Assembly (NCBI GenBank): GCA_963777595.1
Contig: CAVZRE010000034.1
Span: 7,920 to 71,919 of the forward strand
Reading direction: 5' to 3'
DNA length: 64,000 bases
DNA from: CAVVFX01 sp963777595
GTDB taxonomy: Bacteria > Acidobacteriota > Terriglobia > Bryobacterales > Bryobacteraceae
Part shown: positions 43,440 through 53,022 of the stretch, in pieces
How the letters are laid out: every line of letters begins with the position of its first letter
How positions within the stretch are numbered: position 1 is the first letter of the stretch
Made by a program: the position numbers and the translations under genes
Notes under the pieces: generated by a model
Database searches by the model: none
What the model was told of the DNA's origin: nothing
What the model saw: the letters and a program-made list of their open reading frames with translations, nothing else

Positions 43440-45581
43440 CTATACCCAGGCCGCAATCTGCTCGCAAAGCGTGTTGAGGCTGTTTGCGATACGGTCGGTC
43501 TCGGTTGCCAGGAGAGGGAAGTCCGAAGCGCCCGATTGCAGGAGGTGAGTATGAGCGGCTCGCAGGTCCGGGAACTTGTTTTCGCGCTGAGACGAAGAAC
43601 GTAGAGTAATGACCATCAGTTCAAGAGTGTGTTGGACCTCGCGGAAGAACTCACTGAAGGCCGGAGGAATCGATCGGGATGGGTTAGCGGCAAGTTCTGC
43701 TTCAATGGTCATGAGGGCATGGGCAAAGCGGTGCGAACTCGCGAGCATCGCCATCAATCTATCCAGCTGATCCACCGGCGTCCCCGGCTCGGCGCGATAG
43801 CGTTCGATGGACGCCTCCATATTGGAGCGAGCAAGCCGGCCTGCCAAGCGGAGAGAGTCGAGTTCCGATTGGGATTGCGAAGGAGCCAAGTGCGCTCGGC
43901 TGAGCGCCCGAAAATACTGGAGATACGCATCGAGGAGTGCGGCCATTGCCGCGGGAAGTTGGGTACGCTCCCAGGTTGGCCAGACTGCGTAAGCGACGAG
44001 AGCCAGCACTCCGCCGACCGTCGTGTTAATTGCGCGCGCCTCGATCACCTGCTGTGGCGCGACGCCGGTCAGCGCGATTAGCAACACGACCAGTCCACTG
44101 ACGGCTGCAGTCAGAATCCCATAGTTTGCGGGACCGAAGCAGCGGCAGATAAAAGTAAATGCCGTGAGGAGCGCGATCTGGAGCGCGGCCGCCGGACGGA
44201 TGACATGGAATAAACCCGTGGCCACCACGAGTCCCAGATACGTCCCACTGAGCCGCAAGACGCCGCGGCTGAAGGTGGTGCTGAAATCGGGCTTCAGGAC
44301 AATCGCGATAGTCATTGGGATCCAGTAAGGACGGAGCAACCCGAGACTGCGGCCGAGCGCTACACCGATGGCGATGCAGCAGGCGAGACGCAAGGCATGC
44401 CGGAACGCGGCCGAGTGCAGCGCAAGGTTGGCGCGGAGAATGGAGAGGGAGCTGGTGAGTTGCAGCGCCATGGGCTTCTTCGCTTCCTGACGCTCGAAAG
44501 CGCGATGGCCGGCGCCAATGGAATGGGATGCCAGCGAAACTGCGGCGCGAAGCTGCCCGGCGAGTGCAGCGACCTGGAAACAGGCGTCATCGCGAAGACC
44601 TTTCTGAAGGACTGGTAATGCGTCCAGTTCCCCCGCGACGTGGATGGACATGGTTTCGCGGAGCAGAAGACGGCTCACTTCGCCGCAGACCCGCGCCGCG
44701 ATCTCCAGCGCCCGGTCGAGCAGTGCTGCGGAATCATGAGACGAATCACGACGCATACGGGCGCGCAGCCGTTTGGTGGCGAGGATGGTAAGCCGCGCGC
44801 GTTCCGCCTGGGTGAGCAAAGAGCGGTAGCGTTCACCTTCCAGCGAATAGTCGCGGCTCAGCGCCGCAAGAGCCTTTCCCGCCTCGCTGCTCTGCGAGGT
44901 GGCCGGAGGAGAGACGTTCACATCCACATGCTCCTCGATCATTCGTTGCAGGCTGGCGTAAAGAGTTCCCAGGGCCCGGCGTTCGGGCTCATAGCGGCTA
45001 CGGAGCCAACTGGCGACGGAGAGCGCGGTCTGAAATAAACCTCCCGCAAGAGCCAGCAGGCCGGAGAGCAACGCCTTGTGGGGCGTCATGGGTTGCGCTT
45101 CGAAGACTACAAGGACGACCAGGCTGATGGTTCCGATATCGCCGGGAGTGGAGCCAAGCGCCACCATCAAGCCTGCGCCGAATGCCCACCCGGCGGCGAC
45201 GAGCGTCGCGGCGACAGGATCGCGTCCGCACATCGAACCGATCACCACGGACAGGCCACAGAAGATACTGGCGAGGACCATTCGAAGGCCCCGCTGCTGG
45301 TATGGGTCTTTGCCGTCTGAGAACGATACGTTGAGGGCGCCGAGGGACATCGCCAGCCCAGCGGACATTTGGCGGTAATGCAGTCCCAGAATGAGAGGGG
45401 CGGCCACTCCCAAGGTGTTTCGGAGGGCGATCCAGGGAATGATCTTGCTGGTCTCCACACGGATGACCGTTCGCCACAACACGGTCCAATTGGCCACGCT
45501 TTCCGCTTGGTTCAAGGCTCGAGCTTGGTTCAAGATAAGAGTATGGCGCACGTTGCGAATCTTTAGTACATAAACGGCCAT
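43440..45581 (-). CDS. FUSC-family inner-membrane exporter (AaeB/YccS-like)
   Basis: 713 residues as the longest frame. Two blocks of membrane helices (~50-200 and ~385-535) separated by and followed by cytoplasmic helical parts; the second block has the FUSC hallmark 'LRPYWIPMTIAIVLKPDFST' and 'FSRGVLRLSGTYLGLVVATG'. Related AaeB exports aromatic carboxylic acids. The N-terminal ~40 residues ('LNQARALNQAES') look non-conserved and cover direct repeats, so the true start may be a GTG near 45458 or 45482. It is divergent from the RND pump genes and possibly co-regulated. Confidence 0.82.
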   Translation of the reverse strand: MAVYVLKIRNVRHTLILNQARALNQAESVANWTVLWRTVIRVETSKIIPWIALRNTLGVAAPLILGLHYRQMSAGLAMSLGALNVSFSDGKDPYQQRGLRMVLASIFCGLSVVIGSMCGRDPVAATLVAAGWAFGAGLMVALGSTPGDIGTISLVVLVVFEAQPMTPHKALLSGLLALAGGLFQTALSVASWLRSRYEPERRALGTLYASLQRMIEEHVDVNVSPPATSQSSEAGKALAALSRDYSLEGERYRSLLTQAERARLTILATKRLRARMRRDSSHDSAALLDRALEIAARVCGEVSRLLLRETMSIHVAGELDALPVLQKGLRDDACFQVAALAGQLRAAVSLASHSIGAGHRAFERQEAKKPMALQLTSSLSILRANLALHSAAFRHALRLACCIAIGVALGRSLGLLRPYWIPMTIAIVLKPDFSTTFSRGVLRLSGTYLGLVVATGLFHVIRPAAALQIALLTAFTFICRCFGPANYGILTAAVSGLVVLLIALTGVAPQQVIEARAINTTVGGVLALVAYAVWPTWERTQLPAAMAALLDAYLQYFRALSRAHLAPSQSQSELDSLRLAGRLARSNMEASIERYRAEPGTPVDQLDRLMAMLASSHRFAHALMTIEAELAANPSRSIPPAFSEFFREVQHTLELMVITLRSSSQRENKFPDLRAAHTHLLQSGASDFPLLATETDRIANSLNTLCEQIAAWV
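45505..45534. promoter_or_regulatory. Two 12-bp direct repeats, possible operator of FUSC and RND genes
   Basis: GCTTGGTTCAAG occurs at 45505-45516 and again at 45523-45534 (18-base spacing). Each contains the inverted TTGnnnCAA. If the FUSC gene starts downstream of them, they lie in the divergent control region and suit a dimeric repressor binding two adjacent helical faces. Confidence 0.35.
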
Positions 45582-45632
45582 CCAAGGAACGATGGGGCTG
45601 TACTCACGGGAAAGTCACACTTTGGTTATTGA

Positions 45633-46913
45633 ATGAAGCGAATCCTTTTGCCTTTACTAGCGACTTTGATACTGGCCGGCTGTGCTTCCGATGCGCAGCA
45701 GAAGACGCAAGGGCCACCGCCGCCTACTCCAGTGGATGTGGTGCAAGTGAGCGCGTCGGATGTACCGATCATCGCGGAATATCCGGCCCAGACCTACGCT
45801 CGGAATACGGTCGATGTACGCGCGCGGGTGGAGGGCTACATCGACAAATGGCTGTTCACTCCCGGGTCGACTGTTACCGCCGGACAACCGCTTTACGTGT
45901 TAGACCTAAGGCCGCTGGAAGCAGCGGTCACACAGGCGGAGGGCAACCTGCATCAGAGCGAAGCCGATCTGGAATTTGCCAAGGGCCAGGTTTCTCTGTT
46001 GCAGGCGGAAGCGAATCTGGCTTCGGCCAAAGCCAATCTGGAAAAGGCGCGGCAGGATTTCGAACGAATTAAGCCGCTGGCGGAGCAAGATGCGGCATCC
46101 AAGCAGGATCTCGACGCGGCGTCCGCCGCTTTGTCGTCGAATCAGGCCAATGTGCGGGCATTGCAGGCCGCGGTAGACCAGGCCCGGCTGCAGACCAGCA
46201 CACAAATCAAAAGCACTGAGGGCAAGGTGGAATCGCTGCGAGGCACGCTTTCGACCGCGAAGCTGAATCTGGAATACGGCACCATCACCGCCCCGATCAG
46301 TGGGATTGTCGGCGACACACTGGTGCCGGTCGGCGGCTTGGCGAATCCCACGGCGACGCAGCCGCTGACCACTATTGTGCCTCTCGATCCCATTTGGGTG
46401 CGCTTCAAGGTCAGCGAAGAACAGTACCTCGCGATGAAGGCCGGCCGGACGATTTCCGTGAACAATACGCCGCCGATTACCCTGGTGCTGGCTGATAATT
46501 CGGTTTTTCCCAACAAGGGGAAGATCGAAAATACCACTAATCAGGTGGACCCCAAAACCGGCACGCTGGAGATGCAGGCGCGGTTTCCTAATCCGCAACA
46601 CCAGGTTCTTCCGGGACAGTTTGGCCGCGTGCAGGTGGAGACGCAGGTGCAGCATAACGTCGTCCTGGTCCCGCAGCGTGCGGTGCTGCAGGTGCAAAAT
46701 CTACGATCGGTTTACACGGTAGAAAGCGGCGACAAGATTGCGGTTCGGCCGGTAACGACAGGGCAGCGGGTGGGCGAAAATTGGATTATCGAGTCTGGCC
46801 TAAAGCCGGGGGACCAGGTAGTAGTGGAAGGTCTGATGAGAGTTCGTCCAGGCATGGCGGTAAAACCCCGGCCGTGGCACGCTACGGGCGGGGTACAGGC
46901 GGCCGGCGAGTAG
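45633..46913 (+). CDS. RND efflux periplasmic adaptor lipoprotein (AcrA/MexA type)
   Basis: 426 residues. Lipobox 'LLATLILAGCASDAQ' (Cys ~17). Barrel-sandwich hybrid halves 'TVDVRARVEGYIDKWLFTPG' and 'LEYGTITAPISGIVGDTLVP' flank a ~130-residue helical hairpin (Ala/Gln/Glu-rich heptads, 'FERIKPLAEQDAASKQDLDA'), followed by beta-barrel and membrane-proximal domains ('VLPGQFGRVQVETQVQHNVV'). Bridges the inner-membrane pump and outer-membrane channel encoded next; the pump gene begins three bases after its stop. Confidence 0.94.
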   Translation: MKRILLPLLATLILAGCASDAQQKTQGPPPPTPVDVVQVSASDVPIIAEYPAQTYARNTVDVRARVEGYIDKWLFTPGSTVTAGQPLYVLDLRPLEAAVTQAEGNLHQSEADLEFAKGQVSLLQAEANLASAKANLEKARQDFERIKPLAEQDAASKQDLDAASAALSSNQANVRALQAAVDQARLQTSTQIKSTEGKVESLRGTLSTAKLNLEYGTITAPISGIVGDTLVPVGGLANPTATQPLTTIVPLDPIWVRFKVSEEQYLAMKAGRTISVNNTPPITLVLADNSVFPNKGKIENTTNQVDPKTGTLEMQARFPNPQHQVLPGQFGRVQVETQVQHNVVLVPQRAVLQVQNLRSVYTVESGDKIAVRPVTTGQRVGENWIIESGLKPGDQVVVEGLMRVRPGMAVKPRPWHATGGVQAAGE

Positions 46914-46916
46914 CTC

Positions 46917-49900
46917 ATGGCTAGATTTTTTATCGAGCGCCCGGTGTTCGCGATGGTGATTGCCATCGTGATCGTGATTCTCGGCCTGGTAGCCATTCCG
47001 AACCTGCCCATTGCCACGTATCCGGAAGTGGTGCCGCCGGTAGTGCAGATCACCGCGACATATCTGGGAGGCAACGCGGCGGATCTGGAGAAAACGGTGG
47101 CGCAACCCATCGAGGAGCAGTTGTACGGCCTCGACGGCATGTTGTACTACCTCTCCACCAGCGCCAATAATGGAGCGCTGACGATCTCGGTGACATTCAA
47201 GCTGGGGACGAATCCGGACATCGCGTCGGTACAGACGCAGAATCGCGTCGCGGTCGCTTTGCCGCGTCTGCCTCCGGAAGTGCAGAAGCAGGGCGTGGTG
47301 GTCAAGAAGGTATCCAGCGCGTTCCTGATGGCGGTGGCACTCGTGTCGGACGACAAACGTTACGACTCGCTATTCCTCAATGACTACGCGCAGATTAATC
47401 TGGTGAACCAACTCGGCAGTCTGCCGGGTATCGGCGATTCGCGTCTGGCGTCCCCGCTCATTTATTCCATGCGCGTTTGGGTCAATCCGGACAAAATGGC
47501 GAAATTGCAGCTGACGGCGACGGATATCAGCAATGCCATTCAGGCCCAGAATAAACAAAATCCGGCAGGTGCGGTCGGGCAACCTCCGTCACCGCGAGGC
47601 ACGGACTTCCAATACTCGGTTGCCGCACCCGGACGGCTAACCGATCCGAAAGAGTTCGGCGATATCGTGGTGCGTGCGCAGCCGGACGCGTCGTTGCTGC
47701 GTATTCGCGATATCGGCCATGTTGACCTGGGAGCGCAAACCTACAGCGGGTTTTCGCGGTTGAACGGCCAACCTTCATCGAATACCATTCTCTATCTGGC
47801 TCCCGGAGCCAACGCCGTTGAAGCGGCAAACATGGTCCGCGGCTACATGGAGAGTATCAAGGGCACCCTGCCGCACGGCGTGCATTACGTTATACCGTAC
47901 GATGCCACCATGTTCGTGCGGGCAGCCATTGCGGATGTGGCCCAGACATTGTTTGAAGCCATCGGCCTGGTGCTGCTGGTGGTCTTCATCTTCCTGCAGA
48001 ACTGGCGGTCGACGCTCATTCCGCTGCTCACGGTGCCGGTCGCGGTGCTGGGTACTTTTGCCCTGTTTCCGATCCTTGGTTTCTCGATCAACATCACGAG
48101 TATGTTCGGCCTGGTCCTCGCGATCGGTATCGTCGTGGATGACGCAATTGTGGTCGTTGAAGCCGTGCAGCGTCATATCGATGACGGAATGTCGCCGCAT
48201 GACGCGACGGTTCAGGCGATGAAGGAAGTTTCCGCCCCGGTGGTTGCGATCGCGTTTATTCTGGCCGCGGTGTTCATTCCCGTGGCTTTTCTGGGCGGGA
48301 TCAGCGGCCAGATCTATAAGCAATTTGCACTCACTATCGCGGTGTCCGTGCTGATCTCGGCGTTCAATGCTCTGTCGCTCAGTCCCGCTTTAAGCGCCCT
48401 GCTGCTGGTGCGGAAGAGCGAGAAGAAAAATATTCTCGGCCACGCGTTCGACAAATTCAACAACGCGTTCGCGTGGACTACCAATAAATATCTTTCTGGC
48501 GTGAAGCTATTGATCCGGCGTTCCGTTCTGGCGCTGGTGGGATTGTTGGCGTTCTGGGCGGTCACGGGCGTGTTATTCAAAACGTTGCCGGAAGGTTTTC
48601 TGCCCGACGAAGACCAGGGAGCATTTTTTGTCGGAGTGCGGCTGCCGGATGGCGCGTCGACTGACCGGACTGATCTTGCCACCGCCAAAGTTGAAAAAAT
48701 AATCGGCGGATTGAAAGGCGTAGACAAATATTTCGTCCTAGGCGGACTTGATATTGCCACACAGACTTCCAACTCGAACGTCGCGACCATTATTGCGACG
48801 CTGAAGCCGTTCGAAGAACGGAAGGCGGAGGATGAGCAGCTGACCGCCATTCTGGCCAAGGCTCAGGCCCAATTCGCACAGGTCCCGGAAGCCTTCACGT
48901 TTGCCTTCGGACTTCCGCCGATTCTCGGCCTGAGCACGACGGGCGGATTCCAGTTCATGATGGAAGATCGCCAGGGAACCGATGTCGAAACGCTCGCCCG
49001 GACAGCAGACGCCCTGGTTAACGCCGCCCGCCAACGGAAAGAACTGGCCAACATGCTCAGCACCTTTCGCGCTGATGTTCCGGCTTACCAGCTCAACGTC
49101 GACACCGACAAACTGCAGACCCTCGGCATCCCGCCTCCGGATGCCTACAACGCGCTGCAGACTTTCCTCGGCGGGCTGTATATCAACGACTTCAATCTTT
49201 TTGGACATACCTGGCAGGTGCTTGTTCAGGCCGAGGACCAGTATCGGAGCAAACCGTCCGATATCGATCGTTTTTACGTCCGGACCAACGATAACAATAT
49301 GGTCCCGCTGGGCACCGTGGCGTCGGTTGCGCCCAGCAGCGGACCGGACGTGATCTATCGTTATAACCGCTTCCGCACGGTACAGATTTTAGGCGGACCC
49401 GCTCCCGGATTTTCGAGCGGCGATGCGACTACCGCGATGGAAGAACTGGCCGCCAATTTGCCGAGCGGCTTCGGCTATGAATGGACCGGTACAACCTACC
49501 AGCAGAAGCAGGCACAGGGCCACGAAGGGATTATTTTCGGCTTTGCAGCGGTCCTGGTATTCCTGTTCCTGGCGGCTCTTTATGAGAGCTGGTCAGTGCC
49601 GTTTGCGGTGCTGTTCGCACTGCCGCTGGGACTGTTCGGCGCACTTTCGGCCGTATATCTACGGCACTATCCGTATGACATTTACACTCAGATCGGTATC
49701 GTGACGCTGATTGGACTCGCGGCCAAGAATGCGATTCTGATTGTCGAGTTTGCGAAGGTGGCGAATGAGGAAGAGGGTAAGTCGGTCCTCGAAGCGGCCC
49801 TGGAGGCGGCGCGGTTGCGGCTCCGTCCAATCCTGATGACTTCTTTCGCGTTTATTCTCGGAGTGCTTCCGCTGGTCCTGGCGACCGGCGCCAGTTCGGC

Positions 49901-50063
49901 ATCGCGCCGATCCTTGGGGACGACGGTGTTCGGCGGGATGCTTGCGGCGACGCTGCTCGCGGTGTTTATTGTGCCGGTGCTGTTCGTGGTGATCGAGGGA
50001 ATCGTGGAGAGAAGAAGAGGTAGATTGCCAAGCGGCGAACCTATTCCGGAGCCCGCAGAATGA
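46917..50063 (+). CDS. RND multidrug efflux pump, HAE1 family (AcrB/MexB type)
   Basis: 1048 residues, full length. 'MARFFIERPVFAMVIAIVIV' is the usual first helix. The proton-relay Asp pair is in 'LAIGIVVDDAIVVVEAVQRH' (helix 4) and the partner Lys in 'LIGLAAKNAILIVEFAKVAN' (helix 10). Large porter loops with 'GVVVKKVSSAFLMAVALVS' and 'DEDQGAFFVGVRLPDGAST' follow the AcrB plan. Exports lipophilic compounds using the proton gradient as a trimer with the adaptor and channel from adjacent genes. The channel gene starts inside its stop codon (ATGA). Confidence 0.95.
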   Translation: MARFFIERPVFAMVIAIVIVILGLVAIPNLPIATYPEVVPPVVQITATYLGGNAADLEKTVAQPIEEQLYGLDGMLYYLSTSANNGALTISVTFKLGTNPDIASVQTQNRVAVALPRLPPEVQKQGVVVKKVSSAFLMAVALVSDDKRYDSLFLNDYAQINLVNQLGSLPGIGDSRLASPLIYSMRVWVNPDKMAKLQLTATDISNAIQAQNKQNPAGAVGQPPSPRGTDFQYSVAAPGRLTDPKEFGDIVVRAQPDASLLRIRDIGHVDLGAQTYSGFSRLNGQPSSNTILYLAPGANAVEAANMVRGYMESIKGTLPHGVHYVIPYDATMFVRAAIADVAQTLFEAIGLVLLVVFIFLQNWRSTLIPLLTVPVAVLGTFALFPILGFSINITSMFGLVLAIGIVVDDAIVVVEAVQRHIDDGMSPHDATVQAMKEVSAPVVAIAFILAAVFIPVAFLGGISGQIYKQFALTIAVSVLISAFNALSLSPALSALLLVRKSEKKNILGHAFDKFNNAFAWTTNKYLSGVKLLIRRSVLALVGLLAFWAVTGVLFKTLPEGFLPDEDQGAFFVGVRLPDGASTDRTDLATAKVEKIIGGLKGVDKYFVLGGLDIATQTSNSNVATIIATLKPFEERKAEDEQLTAILAKAQAQFAQVPEAFTFAFGLPPILGLSTTGGFQFMMEDRQGTDVETLARTADALVNAARQRKELANMLSTFRADVPAYQLNVDTDKLQTLGIPPPDAYNALQTFLGGLYINDFNLFGHTWQVLVQAEDQYRSKPSDIDRFYVRTNDNNMVPLGTVASVAPSSGPDVIYRYNRFRTVQILGGPAPGFSSGDATTAMEELAANLPSGFGYEWTGTTYQQKQAQGHEGIIFGFAAVLVFLFLAALYESWSVPFAVLFALPLGLFGALSAVYLRHYPYDIYTQIGIVTLIGLAAKNAILIVEFAKVANEEEGKSVLEAALEAARLRLRPILMTSFAFILGVLPLVLATGASSASRRSLGTTVFGGMLAATLLAVFIVPVLFVVIEGIVERRRGRLPSGEPIPEPAE

Positions 50064-51454
50064 GAAAGTGTGTCTTGGCGCTGGCCCTGATTCTTGGCGG
50101 GTGCACCGTGGGCCCGAATTATCGACGACCCGCGGTGAGTGTTCCGGATCAGTATCGCGGTGCGGCACCGGCAGCAACATCCTCCTCGCTGGCAGACACC
50201 AAATTTGCCGACCTGTTTAACGATGATACGCTCACCCAACTGCTGATCAAATCCCTGCAGAATAACTTCGACGTCCGCATCTCGGCCGAACGGATCCTCG
50301 AAGCCCGCGCGCAACTCGGGATCACACGCGCAAATCAGTATCCGTTTCTGGACGCGCAGGCCAGTTTCACCGGCCTGAAAAGCTCCGCGCTGGGTTCGTT
50401 CAAGTTCCCGGCGGGCACTCCGCTTTGGGTGAGCTACACGCAGGCGGGAGTGCAACTCTCCTGGGAGATCGATATCTGGGGTCGCTACCGCAGGCTCACT
50501 GAAGCGGCGCGAGCCCAATATGCCGCAACCGAGGAGGCTCGCCGCGCAGTGGTCGTTTCGCTGGTCGGCGATGTGATGACGAGTTACTTCACGCTGCTCG
50601 AAGAGGATCTGGAACTCGATATCGCCAATCGTACGCGGGATATCGGCAACGACAATCTTCGACTGGTGAATCTGCGTCATGAGCGGGGCGCCGCGACGGG
50701 GCTCGATGTCCACCAAGCCGAACAACTCCTCTATCTCGCTACCGCTCAAATCGAGGAAGTGAAACGGAACATCGGTCAAACCGAGAACGCGCTCAGCCTG
50801 TTGCTCGGCGACACACCTCACGATTTCCCGCGCAACCGCAAATTGGAACAGGTGATGGTGCCGTCCGATTTGCCCGCAGGACTACCGTCCTCGCTGATCT
50901 CGCGGCGGCCCGATATTATACAGGCGGAAGACCTGTTGAAGGCTGCGAACGCGCAAATCGGCGCCGCCCGGGCGCTCTATTTCCCGGCTATTTCGTTGAC
51001 GGGATTTGCCGGCGGACAGAGTCAAGAATTACTCAACCTGTTTACTGCTCCGGCGAGTTTCCTCTCCATCGCGCCGTCGGCACTGCAGCCGATCTTCCAT
51101 GCGGGGCAGATCAAGAACACGGTGCGCCTGTCCGAAGCGCAGGAACGTGACTATCTTGCCCAGTATCAAAAGACGATTTACGGGGCGTTGCGAGAGGTGT
51201 CGGACGCGTTGATCGGCCATGATCGTCTGCATGCTCAGCGGATCGAGCAAGAGAAGCAAGTTTATGCCTTGAACGAAAGTGTGCGATTGTCGACTCTTCG
51301 CTATAAAGGGGGGCTCGATAGCTATTTGCAGGTGCTCGACTCCGAGCGAAATTTGTTTTCAGCGCAGCTGGTTGTGGCGCAGTTGCGGCTGCAGGACGTG
51401 CTTTCCGTCGTCAATTTGTATCGTGCGTTAGGCGGTGGATGGTCAAATCCGTAA
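50060..51454 (+). CDS. Outer-membrane efflux channel lipoprotein (NodT/OprM family)
   Basis: 464 residues. Lipobox 'LALALILGGCTVGPNYRRP' with the NodT signature 'GPNYRRP'. Two TolC-like repeats rich in long helices: 'FDVRISAERILEARAQLGIT', 'AGVQLSWEIDIWGRYRRLTE', 'LISRRPDIIQAEDLLKAANA', 'LRYKGGLDSYLQVLDSERNL'. Third part of the tripartite pump, translationally coupled to the RND gene by a four-base overlap. Confidence 0.94.
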   Translation: MRKCVLALALILGGCTVGPNYRRPAVSVPDQYRGAAPAATSSSLADTKFADLFNDDTLTQLLIKSLQNNFDVRISAERILEARAQLGITRANQYPFLDAQASFTGLKSSALGSFKFPAGTPLWVSYTQAGVQLSWEIDIWGRYRRLTEAARAQYAATEEARRAVVVSLVGDVMTSYFTLLEEDLELDIANRTRDIGNDNLRLVNLRHERGAATGLDVHQAEQLLYLATAQIEEVKRNIGQTENALSLLLGDTPHDFPRNRKLEQVMVPSDLPAGLPSSLISRRPDIIQAEDLLKAANAQIGAARALYFPAISLTGFAGGQSQELLNLFTAPASFLSIAPSALQPIFHAGQIKNTVRLSEAQERDYLAQYQKTIYGALREVSDALIGHDRLHAQRIEQEKQVYALNESVRLSTLRYKGGLDSYLQVLDSERNLFSAQLVVAQLRLQDVLSVVNLYRALGGGWSNP

Positions 51455-51522
51455 CACTGGCTTCAATCTGTCCGTCAACCGATTAGAGCACGCTGCTAAA
51501 TTGGAAGAACGGAGTACACGCC

Positions 51523-53022
51523 TTGACACGTTATATCGCAATCCTTGCGCTTTGGCCCTGCCTGTTGTTCGGCCAAAGTCTCAAGGAATTCGAGAAAAAG
51601 GTTACTGAATTCACGCTGCCTAACGGCATGCACTTCATCATCTGTGAACGCCATGAAGCGCCTGTCGTATCGTTTCACACCTATGTGAACGCTGGGTCTG
51701 TCGATGATCCCGGCGGTAAAACCGGGCTCGCGCACATGTTTGAACACATGGCGTTCAAGGGCACTGCATCCATCGGTTCGTTGAACTGGCCGGCCGAGAA
51801 ACAGGCGATGCAGGCGATTGAGCAGGTGTACGATCGCTACGATGCGGAGCGCAACAAAGGACATTTGGCCAACCAGGCCGCACTCAAAAAGCTTCACGAC
51901 GACTTGACTGCGGCGATCGAGAAAGCCGACACCTTCGTAGATGAGAACCTCTATCCCAATCTGATCGAAGAGAATGGCGGTGTCGGTATGAACGCGTCGA
52001 CGGGGGAGGATTCCACTAACTATTTCTACAGCCTTCCCTCGAACCGCATGGAACTCTGGTTCCTGCTGGAGTCGAGCCGGTTCATTGCTCCGGTATTCCG
52101 GGAGTTTTACAAAGAGCGCGACGTGGTGCGGGAAGAGCGGCGCATGCGCACCGAATCGGAGCCGCAGGGAAAGCTGCTGGAGGTCCTGATGGCCACGGCG
52201 TTCGAAGCGCACCCCTACAAGAACCCCGCGATTGGCTGGCCCAGTGACATTGAGGACCTGCGAGTGAAGGACGCCGAAGCGTTCTTCGCGAAATACTACG
52301 CACCTGCCAACATCACGATGGCCGTGGTTGGCGACGTGAATCCTGTCGAAGCGCGGCGCATGGCCGAAAAATATTTCGGTCCCATCGTGAAGCGCCCGCT
52401 GCCCCCGCCGGTGGGGACGGTCGAACTTCCTCAGGAAGGCGAGAAAAAAGCGGAAGTAGTTTTTCAGTCGCAGCCGCTCGAGTTTATCGCGTACAAACGT
52501 CCAGATCAGTACGATAAGGACGACCCCGTCTACGAGGTGCTTTCGAGTATCCTTTCGAGCGGGCGCACCGGACTTTTATATCGAGAACTGGTCCGCGACA
52601 AAAAGATTGCTCTGGACGCGGGCTGCGCGTCGGAAATGCCGGGCGGAAAATATCCCAACCTGTTTCTCTTTTACCTCGCCCCGAATCTCGGCAAGACTCT
52701 GGAAGAGAATGAAAAAGCGCTTTACGGCGTATTGGATCAAATGACGAAGACGAAGGTGGACGACGTCACACTGGCGCGAGTGAAAACCAAGACTCGCGCG
52801 AGTTTAATTCGTCAGTTGGACAGCAATTCCGGATTGGCCCAGGCGCTGGCTTCTTACTATTCGGATTATGGCAACTGGCGGAAGCTGTTTACTGAAGTCG
52901 ACGAGATCGACAAAGTAACGGCGGATGATGTCGAGCGCGTGGCGAAGAGCCTCTTCAATCCGCTCAGGGAAACGGTCGGCTGGATTGCGCAACCTAAGGA
53001 CACTTCGGAGGCCGCGAAATGA
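51523..53022 (+). CDS. M16 family zinc metallopeptidase, catalytic subunit, exported
   Basis: 499 residues. A short signal-like segment ('IAILALWPCLLFGQ') follows a TTG start at 51523. The inverted zinc motif HxxEH is 'GLAHMFEHMAFKGTA' near residue 70. A charged insertion ('YDRYDAERNKGHLANQAALK') separates it from the rest of the domain; the second M16 domain contains 'VLSSILSSGRTGLLYRELVR'. Probably a periplasmic peptide-degrading enzyme. Its stop overlaps the ATG of a second M16 gene, so the two should form a complex. Confidence 0.88.
   Translation: MTRYIAILALWPCLLFGQSLKEFEKKVTEFTLPNGMHFIICERHEAPVVSFHTYVNAGSVDDPGGKTGLAHMFEHMAFKGTASIGSLNWPAEKQAMQAIEQVYDRYDAERNKGHLANQAALKKLHDDLTAAIEKADTFVDENLYPNLIEENGGVGMNASTGEDSTNYFYSLPSNRMELWFLLESSRFIAPVFREFYKERDVVREERRMRTESEPQGKLLEVLMATAFEAHPYKNPAIGWPSDIEDLRVKDAEAFFAKYYAPANITMAVVGDVNPVEARRMAEKYFGPIVKRPLPPPVGTVELPQEGEKKAEVVFQSQPLEFIAYKRPDQYDKDDPVYEVLSSILSSGRTGLLYRELVRDKKIALDAGCASEMPGGKYPNLFLFYLAPNLGKTLEENEKALYGVLDQMTKTKVDDVTLARVKTKTRASLIRQLDSNSGLAQALASYYSDYGNWRKLFTEVDEIDKVTADDVERVAKSLFNPLRETVGWIAQPKDTSEAAK

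Noticed and set aside
43104..43604. Plus-strand open frame of 166 codons between the ABM and FUSC genes
   Set aside because: It overlaps the starts or ends of both minus-strand genes, has no Shine-Dalgarno, and its product has no recognisable pattern; composition fits a shadow frame.
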